A stretch of 64,000 nucleotides of DNA from Kribbella pratensis (GTDB lineage Bacteria; Actinomycetota; Actinomycetes; Propionibacteriales; Kribbellaceae). The DNA is taken from the NCBI RefSeq assembly GCF_004365355.1, contig NZ_SODP01000001.1, positions 2,673,473 to 2,737,472 of the forward strand. Reading direction: 5' to 3'. Under the pieces are notes generated by a model, which saw only the letters and a program-made list of their open reading frames with translations, had not been told where the DNA came from and searched no databases. Positions 41,602 to 50,090 of this stretch are shown here, piece by piece. Positions within the stretch are counted from its first letter, which is position 1, and each line of letters starts with the position of its first letter. The position numbers and the translations under genes are program-made.

Positions 41602-43438
41602 CGACAGCCTCCGGTCCGGTCACGTAACGCTCGGCCTGCAGGCGGAACATCGCGGCGTACTCGCCGTCCTCGGCCAGCAGCTCCTCGTGCGTTCCGTCCT
41701 CGACGATGCGTCCGTCCGAGAGCACACAGATCCGGTTGGCGTTGCGCACGACCGAGAACCGGTGCGAGATGATCAGCGACGCCACGCCGGAGGTCAGCTC
41801 GAGATACCGCTCGACCAACTCGGCCTCGGCCCGTACGTCGAGGGCCGCGGCCGGCTCGTCCAGCACCAGCACGCCCGCGCCGGCATGGACGGCGAACAAT
41901 GCCCGGGCCAACGCGACCCGCTGCCACTCCCCACCGGACAGGTCGACGCCACCGTCGAACGTCTTGTCCAGCACGGTGTCCCACCCCTTCGGCAGACCCC
42001 GCACGACAGCGTCGATCCCGGACTCGCGGGCGACCCTGGCCAGCGTCAGCTCGTCCCCTGCACGCTCGACCGCACCGAACACGACGTTGTCCGTGACCGA
42101 CAGCGGGAACCGCAGGAAGTCCTGCACGATCGCCGCGACCCGGCGCTGCCAAGCCGCCAGATCGAGCTCCGCGAGATCGACACCGTCTACCAGGATCCGC
42201 CCGCTCGTCGGCTTGTACCCGCCGCCGAGCAGCTTCACCAAGGTGGACTTGCCGGCGCCGTTGATGCCGACGAGCGCGAGCGCCTCGTGCGCGTGCAGCG
42301 TGAGGTCGAGGCCACGCAGTACGTCGACCTCCGACCCGGGATAGCGGAAGCTGACGTTCTCGAAACGGATCTCCCGAGCCGGCATCGTCTCGATGCGGTG
42401 CTGGAGGTCCGCGACCGGCTCCGGGTGCCGCTCGGCGATCGTCTGCGGCAGGTCCCGCATCGCGCGGTACGCCGAGAGTCCGCGGCGGACCTGCACCACG
42501 CCGTACCCGTTGTTGGACTGTCCGATCGCGAGGATCGCGGGCAGGGTGGTCGCGACCTGGGTGAGCGGCAACGAGCCGTTCAGCGCCGCGCGGCCGACGG
42601 CGACGATCGCGATGCCGTTGGCGATCAGGTGCACGCCGCCGATCAGGATCGAGAACTTCACGTTCTGGCGGCGACGGGCCCAGACCGGGCGGTAGCCGGC
42701 CGTCCAGTCGGAGACATACCGCTCGACCAGCCAGTTGTGCAGACCGAAGACCCGCAGCTCCTTCGGGGCGTCGCGCATGCCGAGGTTGAACAGGTAGCTC
42801 GCGCGGCGCTGCTCCTCGGTGTTGCCCCACCAGGTGTCGATCTCACGCTCGACCAGACGTCCGCCGTACCACTCCAGGATCAGCGTCATCGCGACCAGCA
42901 TGGCCGCGACCCACCAGGCGAACATCGCGCCGACGATCACCGCGGAGCCGATCAGCGTGATCCGGCTGGCGAGCAGGTACGGCAACTGGCTCATGCCTTG
43001 GGCGAGGTGGAATCCGCCCTTGCCCTTTGCACGCTCCTGCACATCCAGGACCTCGGCGTCCTCGAGGTGCTGCACGCGACGCGGGCGGAGCAGCGGCTCG
43101 GTGATGCCGGTGCCGATCGCGCGGACCATGCCGGCATCCATCGTCAGCGAGGCGACCTGCTGCAGCGCCGGCGTCAGGCTGTCGATGACGAAGACCGCCA
43201 GCAGCCCGCCGAGCAGCCAGCTGAACTCTTCGAGCGACATCGCATCGGCGCGTCCGTCGATCACACCCGGAACCGCCCCGACGACCCGCCCGGTCAGCAA
43301 CGTGACCGCCATCCCCAGCAGCGAACCGAGGACAGCCAGACCCATCGTCAGAAGGGTGCTTCCAGGTGCAACACGAACGCCGTAGCGAAGCAGAGTCAGC
43401 ACCCGACCGACCGTAACCGGCCCCGCCGACAAAAGCAT
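41594..43438 (-). CDS. ABC exporter half-transporter, ATPase and membrane domain (subunit 1)
   Basis: A 614-residue partner of the previous gene. Membrane domain ~1-330, then ATPase: GINGAGKSTLVKL, signature LSGGEWQRVALARAL, Walker B VLVLDEPAAALD, H-loop IISHRFSVVR. Both halves retain apparently intact ATP-site motifs (glutamate/alanine at the Walker B end should be compared). ATG 43438 is preferred; the frame also opens at TTG 43462. First gene of the pair. Confidence 0.92.
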   Translation of the reverse strand: MLLSAGPVTVGRVLTLLRYGVRVAPGSTLLTMGLAVLGSLLGMAVTLLTGRVVGAVPGVIDGRADAMSLEEFSWLLGGLLAVFVIDSLTPALQQVASLTMDAGMVRAIGTGITEPLLRPRRVQHLEDAEVLDVQERAKGKGGFHLAQGMSQLPYLLASRITLIGSAVIVGAMFAWWVAAMLVAMTLILEWYGGRLVEREIDTWWGNTEEQRRASYLFNLGMRDAPKELRVFGLHNWLVERYVSDWTAGYRPVWARRRQNVKFSILIGGVHLIANGIAIVAVGRAALNGSLPLTQVATTLPAILAIGQSNNGYGVVQVRRGLSAYRAMRDLPQTIAERHPEPVADLQHRIETMPAREIRFENVSFRYPGSEVDVLRGLDLTLHAHEALALVGINGAGKSTLVKLLGGGYKPTSGRILVDGVDLAELDLAAWQRRVAAIVQDFLRFPLSVTDNVVFGAVERAGDELTLARVARESGIDAVVRGLPKGWDTVLDKTFDGGVDLSGGEWQRVALARALFAVHAGAGVLVLDEPAAALDVRAEAELVERYLELTSGVASLIISHRFSVVRNANRICVLSDGRIVEDGTHEELLAEDGEYAAMFRLQAERYVTGPEAVDA

Positions 43439-43471
43439 CCGGGTTTCCGGCCGGGCCCGCAATCGGAGGGA

Positions 43472-44524
43472 TCAGAGGATGCCGCGGTCCGCGAACGCCT
43501 TCTGGACGACGGCCGCCTGCGATGCGCCGTACAGGGCTCGTGCGGTCGCGACCGTCTGCTGGGCCGCCGCCGCGAAGCTGGTGCCCGGCGCGAATCCGAA
43601 CTGCGCGTCGATAATGATCCGGTCAGCCACCGCCGGGCCGAGAGCGGTCCGGATCTGGAACAGCGCCTGGGACCAGATCTCGCCGTCCGCGTGCACCTCA
43701 CCGACCACATCCGCCGGGTAGTGCTTGCCGGCGTCGAGGCGGCGCAGGCAGTGCGGGACGATCGACGTGTACGAAACCGAGTCCCAGTCGGCCACGCACG
43801 CCAGCGGCTCCTTGACCGGTACGCCGTACTGCTTGGCGACCCAGTCGCCGACGGTCACCGCGAAGTAGTCGCCGAACGCCTCACCGATCGAGCCGGCCTC
43901 CAGGGTCGACCCGAAGCCCGGGACCTGTGCGTCGTGCACGGCGTGACCGGTCTCGTGGACGATCACCTCGCCGTCCTCGGCGTCGTCCACACCGCCCTTG
44001 CCCAGGGTGATGGTGTCGTGATCGTCGCGGGAGAACGAGTTGTCCAGGCCGTACTGGTCGACCTTGTAGTCCTGGCTTTCGGCGTTCACGGGCGGCAGGT
44101 CCCGCCCGAAGCCGAGCGACTGCAGGTACTTCTGCGCCTGGGTTCCCCAGAAGTAGGCCATCACCTGCTCGAACTGGTCGTCGTGGCGGTTGTAGAAGTA
44201 CGTGCCGTTGGTCGTGTACGCCGGAGTGCCGGTGGCACTGCGGACGTTCGCCCACGTGCCGCGCAGGTAGCCCGACCCGTCCAGGTCGGTCAGGGTCACC
44301 TGGTAGTAGTCCCCGCGCGGGACCGCGGTCGCGGAGTCCTTCTGGTCCGTGAGCGACTCGTCGCCGCTGGACTGCACCGGGTTCGGGATGAAGACCAGTG
44401 CCTTCGCGGTGGTGCCGCCGGCCGGCTGCTTCGCGTCGGCGGCGGGCGCGGCCACCCCGGCAACCAGTGTCAGCACAGCTGCCGAGGTCAAGGCAACACA
44501 TGAACTCCAGGACTTCGACGCCAT
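43472..44524 (-). CDS. secreted M36/fungalysin-like zinc metalloprotease
   Basis: A 350-residue exported protease. Signal peptide at 1-31 (SCVALTSAAVLTLVAGVAAP, cleaved near ADA). Zinc site HExxH is HETGHAVHD, with the downstream third ligand in SIGEAFGDYFAV, as in thermolysin/fungalysin enzymes. It lacks the large FTP propeptide usual in the family, so it is shorter than fungal M36 enzymes and may fold without it. ATG 44524 has GGAG upstream. Divergent from the LuxR-family regulator. Confidence 0.88.
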   Translation of the reverse strand: MASKSWSSCVALTSAAVLTLVAGVAAPAADAKQPAGGTTAKALVFIPNPVQSSGDESLTDQKDSATAVPRGDYYQVTLTDLDGSGYLRGTWANVRSATGTPAYTTNGTYFYNRHDDQFEQVMAYFWGTQAQKYLQSLGFGRDLPPVNAESQDYKVDQYGLDNSFSRDDHDTITLGKGGVDDAEDGEVIVHETGHAVHDAQVPGFGSTLEAGSIGEAFGDYFAVTVGDWVAKQYGVPVKEPLACVADWDSVSYTSIVPHCLRRLDAGKHYPADVVGEVHADGEIWSQALFQIRTALGPAVADRIIIDAQFGFAPGTSFAAAAQQTVATARALYGASQAAVVQKAFADRGIL

Positions 44525-44659
44525 GGCCCGCTCCGGATCGACTCGCAGGGAATTTGCTCCCACACGGTAGATCGCGGTCCGCGCCGGGGGAAGATGTCGT
44601 CGGCCGACGACAATCGCGGGCTTACTCTCGTCCCAGGACGTCGTACCGGAGGGGGTGTG

Positions 44660-47236
44660 ATGGCCGGCCTTCTCGTCGAGACCAAGCTTTTCCGGCCGCG
44701 GACCCGGCCGGGTCTGGTGGACCGGCCACGGCTTGACGAGCGGCTGCTGCGCAAGGACGGCACCGGGCTGACCCTGGTGTCCGCTCCGGCCGGCTTCGGC
44801 AAGACGACGTTGGTATCGGAGTGGGCCTCTGACGGCGCGGCGTGGGTATCGCTGGAGGAGAGCGATCAGGACCCGGTCGCCTTCTGGACGTACGTTCTGA
44901 CCGCGCTCGATCGCGCAGCACCGGGGGTCGCCGACGACGCACTGACGGTGTTGCAGTCGGGTCCCGCGCCGATCGAGACCATCCTCGCGAGCGTTCTCAA
45001 CGAGCTCAGCGTTCTGCCGGGCGAGATCGATCTGGTCCTCGACGACTATCACCTCGCCGACAGCCTCGAGATCAGCCGGGGCATGACCTATCTGCTCGAT
45101 CATCTGCCGCCTCAGCTGCACCTGCTGATCAGCACCCGGGCCGACCCTGCCCTCCCCTTGGCGCGCCTGCGTGCCCGGGGCGAGCTCGTCGAAGTACGGG
45201 CCGCCGATCTGCGCTTCACGCTCGAAGAGGTGAGCAGCTACTTCACCGGGATGGGGCTCGACGCCGACGCGATCGCGACGCTCGAGGAACGCACCGAAGG
45301 CTGGATCGCCGCTCTCGGACTGGCGGCACTGTCGTTGCGCGGTCGCAGCGACGCGACCGGGTTCATCAACGACTTCGCCGGCGACGACCGGTACATCGTC
45401 GACTACCTCGTCGACGAGGTGCTCGATCGTGAACCGGCGCAGGTACGCCGGTTCCTGCTCGAGACCAGCATCGTGGATCGACTGACCGGTTCGTTGTGCG
45501 ATGCCGTCACCGGACAGCCCGGTGGCAGAGCGATGCTCGAATCGCTCGAGCGCCAGAACCTGTTCGTCGTACCGCTTGACGATCGCCGGCAGTGGTACCG
45601 GTATCACCACCTCTTCGCCGACGTCCTACGAGCACGTCTACTCGCCGAGCGCGGCGACATTACAGACCTGCATCGACGCGCAGCCAAGTGGTACGACGAT
45701 GCCGGCGACACCGTCGCAGCCGTGCACCATGCCGTCGCGGCCGGAGACGTCGACCATGCCGCGGACCTGGTCGAGCTCGCTGTCCCTGCGCTCAGGCGGG
45801 ACCGGCAGGAGGCGACGATCCGGCGCTGGCTCGACGACATCCCCGAGGACGTCGTACGGCGGAGGCCGGTGCTCGCGATCGGATTCGTCGGAGCGTTGAT
45901 GGCAAGCAACGAGTTCCCAGGAGTCGAGCAACGGCTGCAGGACATCGAGCGGCAACTGGCCGGGCCTGCCGACGAACTCGTCGTCGTTGATCGCTCGGAG
46001 CTCGAGCGCCTGCCGAGCGCCATCGAGACGTACCGGGCCGCGCTCGACCTCATAGCGGGCCATCCACCCGGCACGATCGAGCACGCCGCGGTCGCGCTCG
46101 ATCTCGCCATCCCCGGCGACGACCTCACGATCGCCGCCGCGTCGGCGCTGTCTGCTCTCGCGTCCTGGGCCGGTGGGGATATCGAGTCCGCGCATCGCGG
46201 GTACGCCGCGGCCGCCGCCGGGCTCGAACGCGCCGGCCACATCTCCGACGTCCTCGGTTGCTCCGTCACGCTGGCCGACCTCGAGATGACCCAGGGCCGG
46301 CTCCGTCAGGCGGAGGCGACGCTGGAACGAGCTCTTTCCCTCGCCGGTGACGGCATACGCGGCGCATCCGACATGTACGTCGGACTGAGCCGGATCGCCT
46401 GGGAGCGCAACGATCTCGATGCGGCCACCGACTACCTGCGCCGCGCCGAGGAGCTGGGCGCGGCGTCCGACCTCCCGCAGAACCCGTACCGCTGGCGACT
46501 CGCGATGGCCCGCATCCGCGAGGCCGAAGGCCATCTCGACAGCGCACTCAACCTGTTGGACGCCGCGATCACGGTGTACGTCGGCGACTTCTCCCCCAAC
46601 GTCCGCCCGCTGACCGCCGTACGAGCACGACTGCTGATCAGGCAAGGCGACCTGTCCGCGGCGCAGGAGTGGGCAGACAGCGTGCCTGACGAGTTGTCGT
46701 ATCTGCACGAGTACGAGCACATCACCGCGGCCCGGCTCATGATGGCTCAGCGCAAGGACGCCGTACCGCTACTCGAAAGGCTGCGAGCGGCCGCGGAGGA
46801 CCGGACCGGCAGCCTGATCGAGATCCTCGTCCTTCAGGCCCTCGCCGGCCGCGATCCGGCGGCTCTGGAACGAGCACTGACGCTGGCCGAACCGGAAGGT
46901 TACGTCCGGGTCTTCGTCGCCGAAGGTGAGCCCATGCTGACGATGCTTCAGCGGCTCCGACCCGCATCGGCGTACGTACGAAGGCTCCTCGACGCTGCCC
47001 GGCAGCCCACACGCGTCAGCACTCCGCAGACTCTGCTCGACCCGCTCAGCGATCGCGAGCTCGACGTACTGCGGTTGCTCACGAGCGAGCTCGACGGACC
47101 TTCGATCGCACGCGAGCTCGTGGTGTCGCTCAACACCGTGCGTACGCACACCAAACACATCTACACCAAGCTCGGCGTGAACAACCGGCGCGCAGCGATA
47201 AGGCGAGCCCATCAGCTCGGTCTCCTCACCCGCTGA
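44660..47236 (+). CDS. large LuxR-family (MalT-like, LAL) transcriptional activator
   Basis: An 858-residue ATP-dependent regulator. N-terminal P-loop SAPAGFGKTTLVSEWA (about 40-55), Walker B IDLVLDDYHLAD, a long helical repeat region (~400-780, tetratricopeptide-like), and a C-terminal LuxR helix-turn-helix (LSDRELDVLRLLTSELDGPS-IARELVVSLNTVRTHTKHIY). ATG 44660 is chosen for its GGAGGGGG site; the frame opens at 44594. It probably senses a small ligand by ATP-dependent oligomerisation. The next two genes have a palindrome placed for class II activation (47239-47256). Confidence 0.93.
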   Translation: MAGLLVETKLFRPRTRPGLVDRPRLDERLLRKDGTGLTLVSAPAGFGKTTLVSEWASDGAAWVSLEESDQDPVAFWTYVLTALDRAAPGVADDALTVLQSGPAPIETILASVLNELSVLPGEIDLVLDDYHLADSLEISRGMTYLLDHLPPQLHLLISTRADPALPLARLRARGELVEVRAADLRFTLEEVSSYFTGMGLDADAIATLEERTEGWIAALGLAALSLRGRSDATGFINDFAGDDRYIVDYLVDEVLDREPAQVRRFLLETSIVDRLTGSLCDAVTGQPGGRAMLESLERQNLFVVPLDDRRQWYRYHHLFADVLRARLLAERGDITDLHRRAAKWYDDAGDTVAAVHHAVAAGDVDHAADLVELAVPALRRDRQEATIRRWLDDIPEDVVRRRPVLAIGFVGALMASNEFPGVEQRLQDIERQLAGPADELVVVDRSELERLPSAIETYRAALDLIAGHPPGTIEHAAVALDLAIPGDDLTIAAASALSALASWAGGDIESAHRGYAAAAAGLERAGHISDVLGCSVTLADLEMTQGRLRQAEATLERALSLAGDGIRGASDMYVGLSRIAWERNDLDAATDYLRRAEELGAASDLPQNPYRWRLAMARIREAEGHLDSALNLLDAAITVYVGDFSPNVRPLTAVRARLLIRQGDLSAAQEWADSVPDELSYLHEYEHITAARLMMAQRKDAVPLLERLRAAAEDRTGSLIEILVLQALAGRDPAALERALTLAEPEGYVRVFVAEGEPMLTMLQRLRPASAYVRRLLDAARQPTRVSTPQTLLDPLSDRELDVLRLLTSELDGPSIARELVVSLNTVRTHTKHIYTKLGVNNRRAAIRRAHQLGLLTR

Positions 47237-47238
47237 AG

Positions 47239-47290
47239 ATCACCACATGATGTGATGCGCCCTCACCAGGCCCGCTCCTAACTTGCAGGC
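47239..47290 (+). promoter_or_regulatory. activator site and leaderless promoter for the 79-aa/DUF4386 operon
   Basis: Inverted repeat ATCAC-N8-GTGAT at 47239-47256 and a -10-like TAACTT at 47279-47284 ending 6 nt before ATG 47291. There is no -35 match. The palindrome centres near -43, which suits an activator touching polymerase. Inferred from sequence only. Confidence 0.5.
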
Positions 47291-47530
47291 ATGAACCACG
47301 AATCAGCCTGGTACGAAATCCGCCTCCACGGGCGTCTCGATCCCCGGTGGGCCGCGTGGTTCGACGGTATGACGCTGCGCACCCACGCCGACGGCACCAC
47401 CGTCCTCCACGGCCCCCTGGCCGATCAGGCAGCCCTGCACGGCCTGCTGCAACGACTCCGCGACCTCGGTCTGCCCTTGCTGTCCGTCGACCGGGTCGAC
47501 CTCGATCAACCGCAAAGGAAACAGTCATGA
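47291..47530 (+). CDS. small conserved protein, unknown
   Basis: A 79-residue soluble protein, start MNHESAWYEIRLHGRLDPRW. It has no known domain, but two beta-strand/helix units (LHGRLDPRWAAWFDGMTLRT; LLQRLRDLGLPLLSVDRVDL) suggest an ACT- or ferredoxin-like fold. Its stop overlaps the DUF4386 gene start (ATGA). It follows a LuxR regulator, so it may belong to that regulator's circuit. I recognise the type from actinobacterial gene neighbourhoods but not its function. Confidence 0.7.
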   Translation: MNHESAWYEIRLHGRLDPRWAAWFDGMTLRTHADGTTVLHGPLADQAALHGLLQRLRDLGLPLLSVDRVDLDQPQRKQS

Positions 47531-48258
47531 CCATCACCGCACCAGCCGCGACCGCCCCCGTCAGCACCGTCACCACCGATCCGGACCGCGGCCACGCCCG
47601 CGCCGCCGGGATCTTCTACCTGGTGACGTTCGCCGCCTCGTTTCCCGCACTGTTCCTCATCGGGCCGGTACTGAACGATCACAACTACATCCTCGGGGCC
47701 GGGCAGGACACCCGTGTGCTGTGGGGATGTCTCCTCGACTTCGTCAACGCCCTGGCGGGCATCGGCAGCGCCGTCGCCCTGTTCCCGGTCATGAAGCGGC
47801 ACAAGGAGTCGCTGGCCCTCGGCTTCGTCACGTCCCGCACGGTCGAGGCCGCCGTGATCATGATCGGTGTCGTCAGCCTCGTCGCCGTCGTCACGCTCCG
47901 ACAGGACCTCGCCGGTGCTCAGGGGACGGACTCCGCGGCCCTCGCCACCGTCGGCCGCGCGCTGGTCGAGGTCCGCAACTGGACCTTCCTCTTCGGCCCT
48001 GGCACCATGCCCGCGATCAGCGCGATCCTGCTCGGCACCCTGATGTACCGCTCCCGCCGGGTCCCGCGTTTCATGCCGATCATGGGCCTCATCGGCGCAC
48101 CGCTGCTGCTCACCGCGAACATCCTGACGGTCCTCGGACACAACACGCAGCTGTCCGCATGGTCGGGGATCGCCACCGTGCCGGTCGCTCTCTGGGAGCT
48201 GTCGATCGGCCTCTACCTGACCTTCAAAGGCCTCAAGCCGGACAGTCTCAACCAGTGA
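47527..48258 (+). CDS. DUF4386-type integral membrane protein
   Basis: A 243-residue protein with about six membrane helices (AAGIFYLVTFAASFPALFLI; GIGSAVALFPVMKRHKESLA; VPVALWELSIGLYLTFKGLK), matching the DUF4386 pattern. ATG 47527 overlaps the 79-aa gene stop by 4 nt, which implies translational coupling. The role is unknown. Its end overlaps the convergent SnoaL-like gene by 11 nt. Confidence 0.85.
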   Translation: MTITAPAATAPVSTVTTDPDRGHARAAGIFYLVTFAASFPALFLIGPVLNDHNYILGAGQDTRVLWGCLLDFVNALAGIGSAVALFPVMKRHKESLALGFVTSRTVEAAVIMIGVVSLVAVVTLRQDLAGAQGTDSAALATVGRALVEVRNWTFLFGPGTMPAISAILLGTLMYRSRRVPRFMPIMGLIGAPLLLTANILTVLGHNTQLSAWSGIATVPVALWELSIGLYLTFKGLKPDSLNQ

Positions 48259-48706
48259 TCTGCGCGGCGTGCGCCTCGGCGTACCCGGCAGCGGCCAATC
48301 GGTCGAGGGTCTTCTCCAGCACGGCGGTGTCCTCGAGCGTCCGCACCTCGGTGATCTTGCCCCACCGGATCCGCAGGAACTGATGAACGACATTCTCGTA
48401 CGTCGAACCGTCCACGACGCCCACGTGGACGGTGACTGCTGTCGCGACCCTGGTGTTCCAGGGCCAGCCGTTGACGAGCACGTCCCGCACCTCGAAGCGG
48501 GTGTTCGGCAGGAGTCGGAAGCATCGCTCCCACCAACTGCGCAGCGCTTCATGGGTCCGGCGTTCGCCGCCCAGCGCGTGGTCCCCGTAGAACCGGTACG
48601 TGAACGACGGCGCCATCCCCGCGACCATCGCCTCCCAGTTGCCCGCGCTGATCTGCGCGAACGCGTTCCGCACCTGCCGCGCCACGATCCGGTGGTAAAG
48701 GCCCAT
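48248..48706 (-). CDS. SnoaL-like / NTF2-fold protein
   Basis: A 152-residue protein with the NTF2-like pattern: an N-terminal helix VRNAFAQISAGNWEAMVAGM, curved sheet FTYRFYGDHALGGERRTHEA-LRSWWERCF, and strands VATAVTVHVGVVDG and VVHQFLRIRWGKITEVRTLE. It is probably an ester/epoxide hydrolase-like or small-ligand protein; no catalytic set is clear. Divergent from the HxlR gene with a 53-nt space, so it is the likely HxlR target. Confidence 0.8.
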   Translation of the reverse strand: MGLYHRIVARQVRNAFAQISAGNWEAMVAGMAPSFTYRFYGDHALGGERRTHEALRSWWERCFRLLPNTRFEVRDVLVNGWPWNTRVATAVTVHVGVVDGSTYENVVHQFLRIRWGKITEVRTLEDTAVLEKTLDRLAAAGYAEAHAAQITG

Positions 48707-48724
48707 GCCGTCACCCTAGAGCGA

Positions 48725-48759
48725 GTGAGTTCAATGACGCAACTGACTACACTCGGGGC
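48725..48759. promoter_or_regulatory. HxlR operator and leaderless promoter
   Basis: GTGAGTT-N9-AACTGAC (48725-48747; arms match at 6 of 7 positions) lies between divergent HxlR and SnoaL genes. TACACT at 48748-48753 ends 6 nt before ATG 48760, so the hxlR transcript is likely leaderless. Confidence 0.55.
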
Positions 48760-49269
48760 ATGCGGAACACCAGCTTCGCCTCGATGCACTGCTCGCTCGC
48801 CCAGTCCCTGGAGCTGATCGGTGACTGGTGGACGCCGCTGGTACTGCGCGATCTCTACCTGGGCCTGAATCGGTTCGACCAGTTCGTCACGGACCTCGGG
48901 ATCTCCCGCAACCTTCTCACCGATCGGCTCACGACCCTCGTCGACGGCGGCCTGGTACGACGTACGCCGTACCAGCAGAACCCGGTCCGGTACAGCTACG
49001 AGCTGACCCAGGCGGGGCAGGAGCTCGTGCCGATCCTGATCGCGTTGACCGCCTGGGGCGATCGGTGGGCGACTCCCCCGGCCGGCCAGCCGCTCCGGTT
49101 CACGCACACGACGTGCGGCAAGGTGACGAGGGCAACGGTGTGCTGCTCGGAGTGCGGCGAGGCGTTGGAGATGGACGACGTCATGCCGTCACCCGGACCG
49201 GGCGGCCGGACAGCGCCCGGTACGGCGTTGATCGAGAGCGTGCTGTCAGGACTCCAGGCGAAGGCGTAG
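48760..49269 (+). CDS. HxlR-family transcriptional regulator
   Basis: A 169-residue winged-helix regulator. The HxlR core reads CSLAQSLELIGDWWTPLVLR, then LGISRNLLTDRLTTLVDGGL-VRRTPYQQNPVRYSYELTQA. A C-terminal extension has CGKVTRATVCCSECGEALE, four cysteines that could bind zinc; ordinary HxlR proteins (~110-130 residues) lack this. No ribosome site, consistent with leaderless start at ATG 48760. Its end overlaps a convergent gene by 24 nt. Confidence 0.9.
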   Translation: MRNTSFASMHCSLAQSLELIGDWWTPLVLRDLYLGLNRFDQFVTDLGISRNLLTDRLTTLVDGGLVRRTPYQQNPVRYSYELTQAGQELVPILIALTAWGDRWATPPAGQPLRFTHTTCGKVTRATVCCSECGEALEMDDVMPSPGPGGRTAPGTALIESVLSGLQAKA

Positions 49270-49650
49270 CAGCTCGGCGAGAGGCAGCGACTCGCCGTCG
49301 CGGGCGCCTTGGCCGACGATCAGCGGTGGGTCGGACGGCGCGACTCGCACGCCGGCGACGCGGGCCTTGAGGCTCGCGGGCACGCCGAGGATGTAGAAGT
49401 TGCCCTCGACATCCACGGCGAGCGAGCGGTTGCGGCGCAGGTACCACCCGGTGAGGTCGGTCCGATAGCTCGTGTTCGTCCCGACGACCTGCGCGCGCAA
49501 GGGCTCCGGCTCGACGCCCCGTTCCTTCAGCGTCGCGATGAAGTCGGTGAGGAGCTGACGAGCCTGAGCGGTCTCCGAGGCCTTCCGGCGTTCGAGCGCA
49601 GCGGCATGCTCGACCGCCGCCTGCCGCCGTTCCTCGCGCCAACTCGTCAC
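49246..49650 (-). CDS. conserved hypothetical protein
   Basis: A 134-residue cytoplasmic protein. The N-terminal helix is charged (WREERRQAAVEHAAALERRK). The C-terminal half is beta-rich (YRTDLTGWYLRRNRSLAVDV-EGNFYILGV). I recognise it as a widespread actinobacterial type with no assigned function. Tail overlap of 24 nt with the HxlR gene. Confidence 0.7.
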   Translation of the reverse strand: MTSWREERRQAAVEHAAALERRKASETAQARQLLTDFIATLKERGVEPEPLRAQVVGTNTSYRTDLTGWYLRRNRSLAVDVEGNFYILGVPASLKARVAGVRVAPSDPPLIVGQGARDGESLPLAELLRLRLES

Positions 49651-49669
49651 GCCCCAACCCTAGGCGATC

Positions 49670-50026
49670 TCAGTCGACGCAGAGACAGAACGGGTGCCCC
49701 GCCGGGTCCAGGAGGACGCGGAACGTCGTCCCGGGCTGGTGCTCGGGCTTGGTCGCCCCCAGCTTCAGCACCTCGGCCTCTGCCTCGTCCAGATCGCGGA
49801 CCATGACGTCGAGATGCATCTGCTGCGGCACGTCCTGACCCGGCCACGACGGCGCCTTGAAGTTCTCCACCTGCTGGAACGAGATGCAGTTGCTCCCGTC
49901 CTCCGGCTTGATGTCGGCCCAGTCGTCGCGGGCCTCGACCTTCCAGCCCAGGATCTCGGCGTAGAACCGCGCCAGGGCCCCGGCGTCGGGGCAATCCATC
50001 ACAAAGCTCGGGTACATAGCGATCAT
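49670..50026 (-). CDS. VOC-family (glyoxalase/bleomycin-resistance fold) protein
   Basis: A 118-residue two-module VOC protein: VMDCPDAGALARFYAEILGW, CISFQQVENFKAPSW, MHLDVMVRDLDEAEAEVLKL and RVLLDPAGHPFCLCVD. Metal residues (H, E) are partly kept. Such proteins may bind antibiotics or act as dioxygenases/isomerases; no substrate can be given. ATG 50026 is chosen. Followed by the conserved hypothetical gene (20 nt gap). Confidence 0.87.
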   Translation of the reverse strand: MIAMYPSFVMDCPDAGALARFYAEILGWKVEARDDWADIKPEDGSNCISFQQVENFKAPSWPGQDVPQQMHLDVMVRDLDEAEAEVLKLGATKPEHQPGTTFRVLLDPAGHPFCLCVD

Positions 50027-50090
50027 GGCTCGAACCCTACTGACCATTCCGGACGATCCACGCCCGGAACTCGAACCGTCGGTGCAGAAA

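Noticed and set aside
40775..44503. 1242-residue plus-strand open frame
   Set aside because: It lies opposite two clear ABC exporter genes. Its sequence is Arg/Pro/Gln-rich with no domains, so it is a high-GC shadow.
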